This document shows, piece by piece, positions 18,921-28,849 of a stretch of DNA of 64,000 nt. The notes under the pieces were generated by a model. The model was given only the letters and a program-made list of their open reading frames with translations, was not told where the DNA came from and ran no database searches. A program made the position numbers and the translations under genes. Numbering within the stretch: position 1 is the first letter of the stretch; every line of letters begins with the position of its first letter. Location: positions 111,254 through 175,253 of the forward strand of contig JAUHYP010000003.1 in assembly GCA_030426265.1 (NCBI GenBank), written 5' to 3'. This DNA is from Gammaproteobacteria bacterium (GTDB taxonomy: Bacteria > Pseudomonadota > Gammaproteobacteria > Xanthomonadales > SZUA-36).

Positions 18921-19607
18921 ATGAAACCCGCCACTCCAGCGCAGCCCCTCCGCGTGCGCGACCTGGGGCTGTCGCCCTATGAACCCGTCTGGCGCGCCAT
19001 GCAGGCCTTCACGGACGGGCGCGATGCCGACACCGCGGACGAAATCTGGTGCGTGCAGCATCCGCCCGTGTTCACCCTGGGGCAGGCCGGCAAGGCCGAA
19101 CACCTGTTGGCGCCCGGCGACATTCCCGTGGTGCCCGTGGACCGTGGCGGCCAGGTGACCTATCACGGCCCCGGCCAGGTGGTCCTCTATCCCCTGCTGG
19201 ACCTGCGCCGCCTAGACCTTGGTGTGCGTTCCCTGGTGCAGTTGATCGAGCAGGCGTTGATCGACGTGCTGGCGGCGTTCGATGTCGAGGCCGTTCGGCG
19301 CGAAGGCGCCCCCGGCGTCTACGTGGGCGAGGCCAAGATCGCCGCCCTGGGGCTGCGGGTCCGTCGCGGCTGCAGCTTTCACGGCCTGGCCTTCAACGTA
19401 GACATGGATCTCGAGCCCTTCGGGCGCATCAACCCCTGCGGTTTCCAGGGCCTGGCGGTGACCCAGCTGAAGGCGCTTGCCCCGGACGCCACGCCGGAAG
19501 GGGTGCAAGACCGGCTTCTCGAGCGACTGGCGGCCCTGTTGGGATACAATGACGGGTTCGAAATGCTTGCCGAGGGCTTGCCCGAGGGCCGCCTGGCACC
19601 CACCTGA
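18921..19607 (+). CDS. lipB: Lipoyl(octanoyl) transferase
   Basis: A 228-residue enzyme that moves octanoate from acyl carrier protein to the lipoyl domains of 2-oxoacid dehydrogenases and the glycine cleavage system. The family motifs are [35 protein letters not shown], the catalytic Lys in [11 protein letters not shown] and the catalytic Cys in [14 protein letters not shown]. It lies 26 nt after ybeD and 6 nt before lipA, the next enzyme of the pathway. Confidence 0.96.
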   Translation: MKPATPAQPLRVRDLGLSPYEPVWRAMQAFTDGRDADTADEIWCVQHPPVFTLGQAGKAEHLLAPGDIPVVPVDRGGQVTYHGPGQVVLYPLLDLRRLDLGVRSLVQLIEQALIDVLAAFDVEAVRREGAPGVYVGEAKIAALGLRVRRGCSFHGLAFNVDMDLEPFGRINPCGFQGLAVTQLKALAPDATPEGVQDRLLERLAALLGYNDGFEMLAEGLPEGRLAPT

Positions 19608-19613
19608 GATCCC

Positions 19614-20666
19614 ATGGCCGAACACCGCACCATTCCCATCGTCCTCCAGGACCCCGCGACGCCCGCGTCCGCGGCGCAGCCCGTGCCGGGCCCCGAGAAC
19701 AGCCGGGGTGGCAAGGAGCTGGGCGAGGCCAAGATGGCGCGCAATACCGCCAGCTTCGACGGCGAGGCGCCGAAACTGCGCAAGCCGCCCTGGATCCGCG
19801 TGCGCCTGCCCGCGGGCAACGCCGTGGGCGAGCTCAAGGATCGGCTGCGCGCGAGTTCCCTGGTGACGGTGTGCGAAGAGGCCTCCTGCCCGAACATCCA
19901 CGAGTGCTTCAACAAGGGCACGGCCACCTTCATGATTCTCGGGGACATCTGCACCCGACGCTGCTCCTTCTGCGACGTGGCGCACGGCCGGCCGAAACCC
20001 CCGGATCCCGCCGAGCCGGCGCGCCTGGCGCGCACCGTGGCCCAGATGCGGCTTCGCTACGTGGTCATCACCTCGGTGGACCGCGACGACCTGCGCGACG
20101 GGGGCGCGGCGCACTTCGCCGAGTGCATCGAGCGCGTTCGGGCCGAAAGCCCGGGCATCAAGGTAGAGGTCCTGGTGCCGGACTTTCGCGGCAAGGGCCG
20201 GCTGGAGCGGGCCCTGGATGTCCTGGAGGGTGCGCCGCCCGACGTGTTCAACCACAACCTCGAGACGGTCGAGCCGCTGTACCGCAACGTGCGCCCCGGG
20301 GCCGACTACGGCTGGTCCCTGCGCCTGCTGCAGGAGTTCAAGCGCCGCAATCCGGGGGTGCCCACCAAGTCCGGCGTGATGCTGGGCCTGGGTGAAACCC
20401 GGGAGCAGGTGGAACAGGCCCTGCGGGACCTCCGCGCGCACGATGTCGACATGATCACCCTGGGCCAGTATCTCCAGCCCACGCCGCACCACCACCCGGT
20501 GCTGCGGTATTGGTCTCCCGAAGAGTTCGACGCCCTGGCCGACTTCGGCCACGCACTCGGCTTCACGCACGTGGCGTCCGGGCCCATGGTGCGATCGTCC
20601 TACCACGCCGACCTGATGGCGGAAGAAGCCGGTTTCGTCGCCGGTCCTGCGAACGCCTCGGTCTGA
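19614..20666 (+). CDS. lipA: Lipoyl synthase
   Basis: A 350-residue radical SAM enzyme that inserts two sulfurs into protein-bound octanoate. The auxiliary-cluster cysteines are in [13 protein letters not shown] (near residue 87), the radical SAM cysteines in [13 protein letters not shown], and the family end motif is [15 protein letters not shown]. The N-terminal 45 residues are longer than in E. coli and low in complexity. It is the last gene of the run that began at ybeD or earlier. Confidence 0.96.
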   Translation: MAEHRTIPIVLQDPATPASAAQPVPGPENSRGGKELGEAKMARNTASFDGEAPKLRKPPWIRVRLPAGNAVGELKDRLRASSLVTVCEEASCPNIHECFNKGTATFMILGDICTRRCSFCDVAHGRPKPPDPAEPARLARTVAQMRLRYVVITSVDRDDLRDGGAAHFAECIERVRAESPGIKVEVLVPDFRGKGRLERALDVLEGAPPDVFNHNLETVEPLYRNVRPGADYGWSLRLLQEFKRRNPGVPTKSGVMLGLGETREQVEQALRDLRAHDVDMITLGQYLQPTPHHHPVLRYWSPEEFDALADFGHALGFTHVASGPMVRSSYHADLMAEEAGFVAGPANASV

Positions 20667-20841
20667 TTCTGGTTCTGATCCTGGGCCTGACCAATGGCCC
20701 TTGCCATCGGCCCGCTTTTGCTGGCTAAATGGATCGTCCGGGAATCCGCTTTCCGGGTGCGTGCCGCGCAGGCCGCACGGGGGACGCGAGGCCGTCGATC
20801 TGCGGCCACCGCGAAACTTTGAAAGGACCACCGGGTCAGAG

Positions 20842-23073
20842 ATGAACACCCGCCGGCCGGTGGCGTGCCTGAGACAGGGGATTCATGGAGTCAGTCCGTT
20901 GAGAAGCTTTAGAACCTTTTTGCCCGTGGTGGCCGCCCTGGCCGTCACCAGCCTGCCCATCGGGGCCAGCGTCACCGAGCCGGAGAGCGTGCTGCTCCAG
21001 CCCACGCTCGAGCAGCGCTTCACCACCAATATCGCCACCAAGCTGCTCACCAACTGGCACTACAAGGACACGCGACTCGACGACGAACTGTCGCGGAAGA
21101 TTCTCGACGGTTACATCGAGATGCTCGACCCCAACCGCAGCTACTTCCTGGCCGCCGACATCGCCGAATTCGAGCGTTATGCCGACGCCATGGACGACAG
21201 CCTGCGCCACTCCGAGCTGCAGCCGGCCTTCGACATCTACAACCGCTACCTCGAGCGCGTGCACGAGCGCGTCAATTTCGCCCGCGCCCGCCTGGCCGAG
21301 CCGTTCGACTTCGAACTGGACGAGGACTACCAGTACGACCGCAGCGACGCCGAGTGGCTGGAAACGACCGCGCAACTGGACGACTACTGGCGCAAGCGGG
21401 TCAAGAACGACTACCTGCGCCTGAAGCTGGCCAAGAAGGATCACGAAGAGGCCATCGAGCTGCTCGACGAGCGCTACGTGAACCTCGACCGGCGCGTCAC
21501 GGAGCTCAACTCCGACGACATCTTCAACTTCTTCATGAACGCCTTCGCCCAGGCGATCGAGCCGCACACGGCCTACCTGTCGCCGCGCGGATCCGACAAC
21601 TTCGAGATTTCCATGAAGTTGTCGCTCGAGGGCATCGGCGCGCTGCTCGGCCGCGAGTCCGAATACACCCGCATCGCCCGCGTCGTACCCGGCGGTCCGG
21701 CGGACCAGGATGGCCGGCTGAAGGCCGGTGACCGGGTCGTGTCGGTCGGCCAGGGCGCCGAGGGCAAGATGGTCGACGTGGTCGGCTGGCGGGTGGACGA
21801 CGTGGTCGACCTCATCCGCGGCCCGAAGGATTCCGTCGTGCGCATCGAGGTGCTGCCCGAAGACGTCGGCCTGGAAGGCCCAAGCACGGTGATCGACATC
21901 GTGCGCAACGAGGTCAAGCTCGAGGAACAGGCCGCCAGCAGCCGGGTCATCGAAGTGCCCCAGGACGGCGAGGGCGGCGAACCGGTGAAGATCGGCGTCA
22001 TCGACCTGCCGGTGTTCTACCTGGACTTCAACGGTCGCGCGCGCAACCTCCCGGACTACCGTTCGAGCACCCGCGACGTGGCCCGCCTGATCGGCGAGCT
22101 CGAAGCCGAAGGCGTGGAAGGCATCGTCATGGACCTGCGCAACAACGGCGGCGGGTCCCTGCTCGAGGCCACGACGCTGACGGGCCTGTTCATCGACCGC
22201 GGCCCGGTCGTGCAGGTGCGCAACGGCAGCGGGCGCATCAGCACCGAGGAGGACACCGAGCCGGGCATGACCTGGACCGGCCCCCTGGCCGTGCTGGTCA
22301 ACCGCTACAGCGCCTCGGCCTCCGAGATCTTCGCGGCCGCGATCCAGGATTACGACCGCGGCGTCATCATCGGCGAGCCCACCTTCGGCAAGGGCACGGT
22401 GCAGTCCCTGCTGGACCTGGACGAGTACGGCATGCCCGAGTCCCCGCGCATGGGCCAGCTGAAGATCACCCAGGCCCAGTTCTTCCGGGTCAACGGCGGC
22501 TCCACCCAGAACCGTGGCGTGGTGCCCGACATCCGCTTCCCCTCGGCCGGCGACCCGCAGGAATACGGCGAACGCTCGCTGCCCAACGCGCTGCCCTGGA
22601 CCGAGATCGATCCGGCCCCGTACCAGCCCGTCGGAAACCTGGACAAGCTCGTGGCCGTGGCCGACTTCCAGTTCCGCGACCGCGTGTCCGGCGACCGCGA
22701 ATTCAACTGGCTGCTTGACGACATCGCCGAGTACAACGAAAGCCACGAATCCCGCAGCGTGTCCCTGCTGGAGACGGAGCGCCGCGCGGAAATGGAGGCC
22801 AAGGAGGCCAAGCGCGAAGAGCGCAAGACCCTGCAGGGCCCGCTGCTCGGCGAGCTCGATCCCCTGGCGGAAACGGATGACCTGGAGACCCTCGACGAGG
22901 AAATCGAGGCCGACGCCGAGGCCGACAGCGAGGAGGACGAACGTCCCGACCTCATGCTGCGCGAGTCCGCCCGCATCGTCGCCGACATGATCCGCCTGGG
23001 CGAAGACACCCAGCTGCTGGCCACGCAGTTCTCCCTGGTCCAGGACCGGGACACGGAAAAAGCCGTCAACTAA
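20842..23073 (+). CDS. prc: Carboxy-terminal (tail-specific) processing protease Prc
   Basis: A periplasmic S41 serine protease of about 743 residues that degrades substrates with nonpolar C-termini. The order is a signal sequence, an N-terminal helical domain (EQRFTTNIATKLLTNWHYKD), a PDZ domain (GRLKAGDRVVSVGQG) and the protease with the catalytic Ser in RYSASASEIFAA and the Lys in FGKGTVQSL. The C-terminal third ends in an acidic Asp/Glu-rich stretch. The ATG at 20842 leaves a long n-region; a TTG at 20899, with GGAG eight bases upstream, gives a more compact signal peptide and may be the true start. Confidence 0.92.
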   Translation: MNTRRPVACLRQGIHGVSPLRSFRTFLPVVAALAVTSLPIGASVTEPESVLLQPTLEQRFTTNIATKLLTNWHYKDTRLDDELSRKILDGYIEMLDPNRSYFLAADIAEFERYADAMDDSLRHSELQPAFDIYNRYLERVHERVNFARARLAEPFDFELDEDYQYDRSDAEWLETTAQLDDYWRKRVKNDYLRLKLAKKDHEEAIELLDERYVNLDRRVTELNSDDIFNFFMNAFAQAIEPHTAYLSPRGSDNFEISMKLSLEGIGALLGRESEYTRIARVVPGGPADQDGRLKAGDRVVSVGQGAEGKMVDVVGWRVDDVVDLIRGPKDSVVRIEVLPEDVGLEGPSTVIDIVRNEVKLEEQAASSRVIEVPQDGEGGEPVKIGVIDLPVFYLDFNGRARNLPDYRSSTRDVARLIGELEAEGVEGIVMDLRNNGGGSLLEATTLTGLFIDRGPVVQVRNGSGRISTEEDTEPGMTWTGPLAVLVNRYSASASEIFAAAIQDYDRGVIIGEPTFGKGTVQSLLDLDEYGMPESPRMGQLKITQAQFFRVNGGSTQNRGVVPDIRFPSAGDPQEYGERSLPNALPWTEIDPAPYQPVGNLDKLVAVADFQFRDRVSGDREFNWLLDDIAEYNESHESRSVSLLETERRAEMEAKEAKREERKTLQGPLLGELDPLAETDDLETLDEEIEADAEADSEEDERPDLMLRESARIVADMIRLGEDTQLLATQFSLVQDRDTEKAVN

Positions 23074-23174
23074 GTATTGGACGGGGGGCCCGCGAGGGTC
23101 CGGTCGTGCGCCCCTTGGGTTCGGCCTGGCTCTCGGCCTTCGGCTTCCCTCGCGATCCTGCGCTTGGTGGGGTC

Positions 23175-23206
23175 GGGCGGACACGCCATCCCTGGCGTGG
23201 CCGCCC
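23175..23206. repeat. Hairpin 1 (left arm)
   Basis: GGGCGGACACGCCA pairs with TGGCGTGGCCGCCC around a TCCC loop, with one mismatch in a 14-bp stem. Confidence 0.85.
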
Positions 23207-23232
23207 TCAACTCGCCATCCATGGCGAGTTGA
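23207..23232. repeat. Hairpin 2 (left arm)
   Basis: TCAACTCGCCA pairs perfectly with TGGCGAGTTGA (11 bp) around the loop TCCA, directly adjoining hairpin 1. Confidence 0.88.
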
Positions 23233-23520
23233 CCCCAGTCGCTCCGGCTCACTCGGCTCGAGCCTTAATGGCTTTCACCCAAGGAGCGCACGCCCGGCCC
23301 TTCACACCCCGTCCTCCGGTAAAAGGCGATGGTGCATCCGGGCCGCCGGCCGCCCACGGGCCGCCACCGACCTCCTCCCAGACGCAGCGCCGTACCCCCA
23401 CACCCCCTCCCCGATACAGCACAGCACCCCCCACACGAGTCCCCGATGTAGCCCCGTGCCCTGACCCCCCTGTACCTGGCTCAATCAGGACCGTTGCCGA
23501 GCGGACCGGAGCGACTGGGG

Positions 23521-23546
23521 TCAGATGGCCAGGGATGGCCATCTGA
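23521..23546. repeat. Hairpin 3 (right arm)
   Basis: TCAGATGGCCA pairs perfectly with TGGCCATCTGA (11 bp) around GGGA. It is the inverted counterpart of hairpin 2, with changed stem bases that keep pairing. Confidence 0.88.
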
Positions 23547-23576
23547 GCCCGCCCGGGCAGGGATGCCCGTGCGGGC
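23547..23576. repeat. Hairpin 4 (right arm)
   Basis: GCCCGCCCGGGCA pairs with TGCCCGTGCGGGC (one mismatch) around GGGA. It is the inverted counterpart of hairpin 1. Confidence 0.85.
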
Positions 23577-23715
23577 GGCCCCACCAAGCGCAGGGGAGGG
23601 AGGGAAGCCGAAGGCCAACGGGCCGAGCCAGGTGCAGGGGGGTCAGGGTGCGGGGCGCCCCTACGCTAAGACATGAACGCACGAGGGTCAGCGTATGGGG
23701 CGCCTCCACACCCGG

Positions 23716-23724
23716 TGATAGAAT
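23716..23724 (+). promoter_or_regulatory. Extended -10 (TGATAGAAT) immediately before priA
   Basis: TG-A-TAGAAT fits an extended -10 element. The -10 ends 7 nt before the priA ATG, which places the expected transcription start at or next to the start codon. The same string occurs before dctM (36053-36061). Confidence 0.5.
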
Positions 23725-23731
23725 TCGGGGG

Positions 23732-25918
23732 ATGACCGACCACGCCACCATCATCTACCGCGTGGCCGTCCCCGTTCCCCTTCCTTCGCTGTTCGACTAC
23801 CTTCCCGGCCCTGCCGAAGGCGCCCCGTTGCGCCCCGGGCAGCGCGTGCGTGTGCGGTTCGGGGCGCGGTCGCTGGTGGGGGTGGTCGTGAGCACGGCGA
23901 GCCACAGCGAGGTCCCGGCCGAAAAGCTGCAGGCGTTGGAGGCGGTGCTGGACGAGGGCGTGCCGGTGGTGTCCCGGGAGTTGCTGGACCTGCTCGGGTG
24001 GTGCGCGCGCTATTACAAGCACCCCTTCGGCGAAGTGCTGTTCAATGCCTTGCCGCCCGCGCTGCGCCGCAGTGACAGCCACTTGCCCGGTCCCCCGGAG
24101 CAATATCGCCTGACCGAGGCCGGTGCCGAACGGTCCGGCGAGGGTCCCGGGCGTGCGCCGGCGCAGCACCGCGTTCTGGAAGCGCTGGCTGACGGGCCCC
24201 TGTCCATCGAGGCGTTGCGGGAGGCCTGCGGTGTGACGGCGGCGGTGATGCGCGCGGTCCTGACCCATGGATGGGTTCGGGCGGAGCCGGCCGGTTCCGG
24301 CGAACCGGCGCCCCGGCCGGGGCCTGAACTCACCGGGGAGCAGTCCGCCGTGCTCGGGGCGATTCGCGGCGAGCCGCCGGGCTTCGCCTGTCACCTGCTC
24401 GACGGGGTCACCGGCAGCGGCAAGACCGAGGTCTACCTGGCCCTGGCCGAGCAGGTGCTGGCCCAGGGGCGGCAGGTGCTGTTGCTCGTCCCCGAGATCG
24501 GTCTCACGCCCCAGTTGCTGCGGCGCGTCCGGAATCGGCTGGGGCTCGAACCCGTCGTTTCCCATTCCGGGCTCGCAGCCGGGGAACGCCTCGCGGCATG
24601 GGGCGCCGCATTGCGGGGAGAGGCGCGGCTGCTGGTCGGCACGCGCTCGGCGCTGTTCCTGCCGCTCGCCAACCCCGGCCTGCTCATCATGGACGAGTCC
24701 CATGACCCTTCCTACAAGCAGCAGGACGGTTTCCGCTACTCGGCGCGGGACGTCGCGGTGAAGCGTGCGCACGACCTCGGCATCCCCATCGTGCTGGGCA
24801 CGGCCACGCCTTCCCTCGAAAGCCTCAACAACGCCCTGTGCGGCCGTTACCGGCACCATCACCTGAGCCAACGCGCCACCGGCGCGCCGCCGCCGCGCTG
24901 GCGGGTGGTGGACCTGCGCAGCCAGCCGGTGCGCGGGGGCATCAGCGCCCCGGTGCGCGAGGCCATCGCCGAGACCCTGGACCGGGGTGAGCAGGCCCTC
25001 GTGTTCCTGAACCGGCGTGGCTATGCGCCGGTGCTGCTCTGCCACGAATGCGGCTGGCATGCCGGCTGCCGTCATTGCGACGCCAACCTGACCTGGCACC
25101 GTTCAGGCCGTGCCCTGCATTGCCATCACTGCGGCGAACGACAGCCGGCCCCACGCTTCTGTCCCGAGTGTGGCGCCGACGCCCTGCAGGGCGCTGGGGA
25201 GGGCACGGAACAGCTGGAAAGCGCCCTGTCGCGGGATTTCCCTGGAGTCGACCTGCACCGGGTGGACCGGGACGCCGTTCGTCGCAAGGGTGAACTCGAG
25301 GCCGTCGTGGACGCAGTGCGTGCAGGCCGGCCCTGCCTGCTGGTGGGCACACAGATGCTGGCCAAGGGCCATCATTTTCCACGGGTCACCCTGGTGGTGG
25401 TGGTCAATCTAGACCAGGCGCTGTACAGCGCCGACTTCCGCGCCCTGGAGCGGATGGCCCAGACCCTGGTGCAGGTGGCAGGTCGGTCCGGCCGGGCGGA
25501 ACATCCCGGAACGGTCATCCTGCAGACCCACCATCCGGAACACGCAGGCCTGGCAACCCTGCTGCGTGAAGGCTATGGCGTGTTTGCGCGCGAATTGCTG
25601 GAGGAGCGGCGACTGGCGGTCCTGCCGCCCTTCGCCCACCAGGCCACGTTGCGCGCCGAAGAAGCGGACCGTGGGCGGGTGCTGGGTTTCCTGGAACAGG
25701 CGCTGGAGCGATGGCCGGGGCCGCCGGGAACGGCCTTCGGGCCCTTGCCGGCGATGATGGAGCGGCGGGGTGGGCGACTGCGCTGGTACCTGCTGCTGCA
25801 GACGGACAAAAGAAAGGACCTGCAGTCCCTGCTGGACCGCTTCTTGCCCGAGGTCCGGGCCCTGGACTCGGCCCGGCGCGTGCGCTGGACCGTGGACCTC
25901 GACCCCCAGGAGTTCTGA
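23732..25918 (+). CDS. priA: Primosomal replication protein N' (PriA helicase)
   Basis: A 728-residue replication-restart helicase that reloads the replisome at stalled forks. The N-terminal DNA-binding part contains FDYLPGPAEG and GQRVRVRFG; Walker A is GVTGSGKTEVYLAL (near residue 225), the DEAH-like box is MDESHDPSYKQQDGFRY (near 320), and the zinc cysteines are in CHECGWHAGCRHCDANL and CHHCGERQPAPRFCPECG. Helicase motifs QMLAKGHHFP and QVAGRSGRA follow. The ATG at 23732 gives the family N-terminus; the frame is open upstream into the repeat region. There is no ribosome binding site, in keeping with a possible leaderless transcript. Confidence 0.95.
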   Translation: MTDHATIIYRVAVPVPLPSLFDYLPGPAEGAPLRPGQRVRVRFGARSLVGVVVSTASHSEVPAEKLQALEAVLDEGVPVVSRELLDLLGWCARYYKHPFGEVLFNALPPALRRSDSHLPGPPEQYRLTEAGAERSGEGPGRAPAQHRVLEALADGPLSIEALREACGVTAAVMRAVLTHGWVRAEPAGSGEPAPRPGPELTGEQSAVLGAIRGEPPGFACHLLDGVTGSGKTEVYLALAEQVLAQGRQVLLLVPEIGLTPQLLRRVRNRLGLEPVVSHSGLAAGERLAAWGAALRGEARLLVGTRSALFLPLANPGLLIMDESHDPSYKQQDGFRYSARDVAVKRAHDLGIPIVLGTATPSLESLNNALCGRYRHHHLSQRATGAPPPRWRVVDLRSQPVRGGISAPVREAIAETLDRGEQALVFLNRRGYAPVLLCHECGWHAGCRHCDANLTWHRSGRALHCHHCGERQPAPRFCPECGADALQGAGEGTEQLESALSRDFPGVDLHRVDRDAVRRKGELEAVVDAVRAGRPCLLVGTQMLAKGHHFPRVTLVVVVNLDQALYSADFRALERMAQTLVQVAGRSGRAEHPGTVILQTHHPEHAGLATLLREGYGVFARELLEERRLAVLPPFAHQATLRAEEADRGRVLGFLEQALERWPGPPGTAFGPLPAMMERRGGRLRWYLLLQTDKRKDLQSLLDRFLPEVRALDSARRVRWTVDLDPQEF

Positions 25919-25953
25919 GCCTGCGGGCGCCGGGGCCTGCCCGGCCGCCCGGT

Positions 25954-26187
25954 TCAGTCCCCTTTCGCCTCTACGGTGATGCCGAAATACCGGGCGATGG
26001 CTTCCTCGCTCGGATAGTGCACCCAGACCACGTCGCCGGGACGGCCTCGGTTGGCCTTGTTCACGGCGTGGACGTACCGTTCGGTCAGGGTGGGTTTCCG
26101 ACCGAGGTCGGCAACGGTCGTGGGTCCGGCGCAGGCAACGCTGGCCAGGGCGAGGAGCAGGACGAGCGTGAACCTTGCAAACTTCAT
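25954..26187 (-). CDS. Small lipoprotein of unknown function (77 aa)
   Basis: A 77-residue predicted lipoprotein: signal MKFARFTLVLLLALASVAC (Cys 19), then a short charged mature part including LTERYVHAVNKANRGRPGDVVW and EEAIARYFGITVE. AAGGAGG lies seven bases before the ATG, an excellent ribosome binding site for so small a gene. It converges on priA and is divergent from the moxR operon. I recognise no family. Confidence 0.75.
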   Translation of the reverse strand: MKFARFTLVLLLALASVACAGPTTVADLGRKPTLTERYVHAVNKANRGRPGDVVWVHYPSEEAIARYFGITVEAKGD

Positions 26188-26204
26188 GATGTCCTCCTTT
26201 CCGT

Positions 26205-26228
26205 AAGACGTTCAAGCAGATACGTCTT
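26205..26228. promoter_or_regulatory. Inverted repeat, candidate operator
   Basis: AAGACGT-N10-ACGTCTT is a perfect 7-bp inverted repeat between the divergent small lipoprotein gene and the moxR operon, in an AT-richer patch. Its size and spacing fit a dimeric regulator site; no regulator can be named. Confidence 0.4.
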
Positions 26229-26397
26229 CAGTTAAAATCCTAACACTGCCCGCCCGAAAGGACGCGGGCGGCGAGGTGTGACGAATGACACGCTCGCCAG
26301 GACGACGGATGCGCCAGCATATGGCGCCCTTGGGGGCGCAAAGGGCCCCGCCGCGTCCCGCAGCGTGCCCACACGACAAGAACAGCCAGGAAAACCA

Positions 26398-27408
<1,011 letters not shown>

Positions 27409-27410
27409 CC

Positions 27411-28385
27411 GTGGCGCGCACGCCACCGATCTCCCGCGGCGCCGTGGGCGCCGGCGCGTCCAGGGAGCATGACGGCGACGGCATCGAGCTGACCGCCGCG
27501 GAGCTCATCGCCCTGCGACCCCGCTGCAACGCGCTCATGCTGCCCATGCACCGTCCGGCCGCTTCCGCGCTGGCCGGCGCCTATCGCTCCCGCTTCCGCG
27601 GGCGCGGCGTGGACTTCGTCGAGTCGCGCAACTACCAGCCCGGGGACGACATCCGCAACATGGACTGGCGCGTCACCGCTCGAACCGGCCGCGCGCACAC
27701 CAAGGTCTTCCAGGAAGAGCGCGAGCGGCCCGTGCTGGTGGTCGTGGACGCCAGCCCCAGCCTGTTTTTCGGCACCCGGCGACGGCTCAAGTCCGTGGCG
27801 GCCGGCCACCTCGCGGCGGCCATCGCCTGGACGGCCGTGAAGCGCGGCGATCGCGTCGGCGCCTTCCTGTTTGCGCCCGGGGAACACCTCGAGCTGCGCC
27901 CGGCCGGCGGACGCCGCGGGGCCATGCGCGTCGTGCAGGGCCTGGTCGACTGGCTCTCGCCGGAGCGGCGCTCCGGCGGCCAGGAGCCCCTCGGGGTCGC
28001 GCTCCAACGCGTACGGCACGCGGTGCGACCGGGCAGCCTCGTGCTGGTGGTGAGTGACTTCTACAGCCTGGACGATGACTGCGAACGGCACCTCTCGCGG
28101 CTGCGGCAACACAACGACGTGGTCGGCTGCCAGGTGCTGGACCCGGCCGAGGAAGCCCTTCCGGCCGGCCGCTATCCCATCACCGACGGCGAACAGGCCA
28201 GCCTGCTGGACACGGCCCGTGAAGGCGGGCGCCAGCGATTCGAGAGCATGAGCCTGCACCACGCCAACGACGCCCGACGGGTGTTCCAGCGCCACCAGTG
28301 CGGCTGGGTGACGATGCGCACCGTGGACGACCCGGTGGAAGTGCTGGGCCGCGACCTGCGCATGCTGGTGGGACGCGCGGCATGA
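27411..28385 (+). CDS. DUF58 domain protein
   Basis: A 324-residue soluble protein with the DUF58 signature SRNYQPGDDIRNMDWRV followed by ARTGRAHTKVFQEERERP and the von Willebrand-like strand VLVVVDASPSLFFG. DUF58 proteins almost always sit directly after a MoxR ATPase, as here (2 nt between stop and GTG start). Function in this organism is unknown; the group is linked to envelope stress tolerance. The stop overlaps the next gene by 4 nt. Confidence 0.9.
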   Translation: MARTPPISRGAVGAGASREHDGDGIELTAAELIALRPRCNALMLPMHRPAASALAGAYRSRFRGRGVDFVESRNYQPGDDIRNMDWRVTARTGRAHTKVFQEERERPVLVVVDASPSLFFGTRRRLKSVAAGHLAAAIAWTAVKRGDRVGAFLFAPGEHLELRPAGGRRGAMRVVQGLVDWLSPERRSGGQEPLGVALQRVRHAVRPGSLVLVVSDFYSLDDDCERHLSRLRQHNDVVGCQVLDPAEEALPAGRYPITDGEQASLLDTAREGGRQRFESMSLHHANDARRVFQRHQCGWVTMRTVDDPVEVLGRDLRMLVGRAA

Positions 28386-28849
28386 ACCAGGACGCCAGCA
28401 CCCAGTTGCTGTCCCAGCTCAAGGACATCCACGGGGCGCCGGAAGCGCCGTTCTGGCCCCCGGCGCCCGGCTGGTGGGTGCTGGCCTGTTTGCTTCTGCT
28501 GCTGCTGGCCTGGTTCGCCGTGCGCGGCCTGCGCGCCTGGCGCCTGCGCCGCCACCGCCGGGTGCTGCAGGACCGACTGGCCGGCCTGCGCCAGGTCCAC
28601 GATCCCGCGAGCGAGCCCCAGGCCTGGCTGGCGGCCGTGAACCGCCTGCTGAAGGCCGTGGCCCTGCGCGCGCGCCCCGGGGCCGGCGCGGAACGTCTTT
28701 CGGGCGCCGAATGGGCGGCCTGGCTGGGCGGGGATGAATCCCCGGAGGCCTTCACCGCCCTGGCCGCCGGTCCCTGGCAGGCCTGTCCCGAATTCGATGC
28801 CGATGCCGTGGAGCACGCGGCCCTGGACTGGATCCGGCGCCATGGGTGA
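28382..28849 (+). CDS. DUF4381-type membrane protein of the Bat operon
   Basis: A 155-residue protein with a single membrane helix (about residues 28-46, WWVLACLLLLLLAWFAV) and a cytoplasmic C-terminal domain (LNQ-poor, rich in Arg and Ala, with SGAEWAAWLGG). Position between DUF58 and the first VWA gene, length and helix position match DUF4381 proteins. It overlaps both neighbours (ATGA upstream, 8 nt downstream). Confidence 0.82.
   Translation: MNQDASTQLLSQLKDIHGAPEAPFWPPAPGWWVLACLLLLLLAWFAVRGLRAWRLRRHRRVLQDRLAGLRQVHDPASEPQAWLAAVNRLLKAVALRARPGAGAERLSGAEWAAWLGGDESPEAFTALAAGPWQACPEFDADAVEHAALDWIRRHG

Larger units (their letters stand above)
23074..23731. repeat. Nested palindromic intergenic region between prc and priA
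   Basis: This 658-nt gap has no credible gene. Two arms of about 124 nt (23135-23258 and 23494-23616) are inverted copies of each other, and each contains two strong hairpins listed separately. A second inverted pair (23451-23482 and 23625-23656, 29 of 32 matching) nests across the right arm. Between the left arm and that pair lies C-rich sequence without structure that I can see. Reading frames across the region are short, repeat-derived and unlike any protein. Confidence 0.85.

Noticed and set aside
20667..20841. Intrinsic terminator after lipA
   Set aside because: GGGCC-GGCCC is only a 5-bp stem and is followed by sequence with just four T. The degenerate TTCTGR repeats beside it are too short to interpret.
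20836..23184. A 782-residue minus-strand open frame opposite prc
   Set aside because: Shadow of the protease gene; no family resemblance.
23106..23587. Frames of 146 aa (plus) and 112 aa (minus) in the prc-priA gap
   Set aside because: Both are built from the inverted repeats and hairpins, are Pro/Arg/Gly-rich and lack ribosome binding sites.
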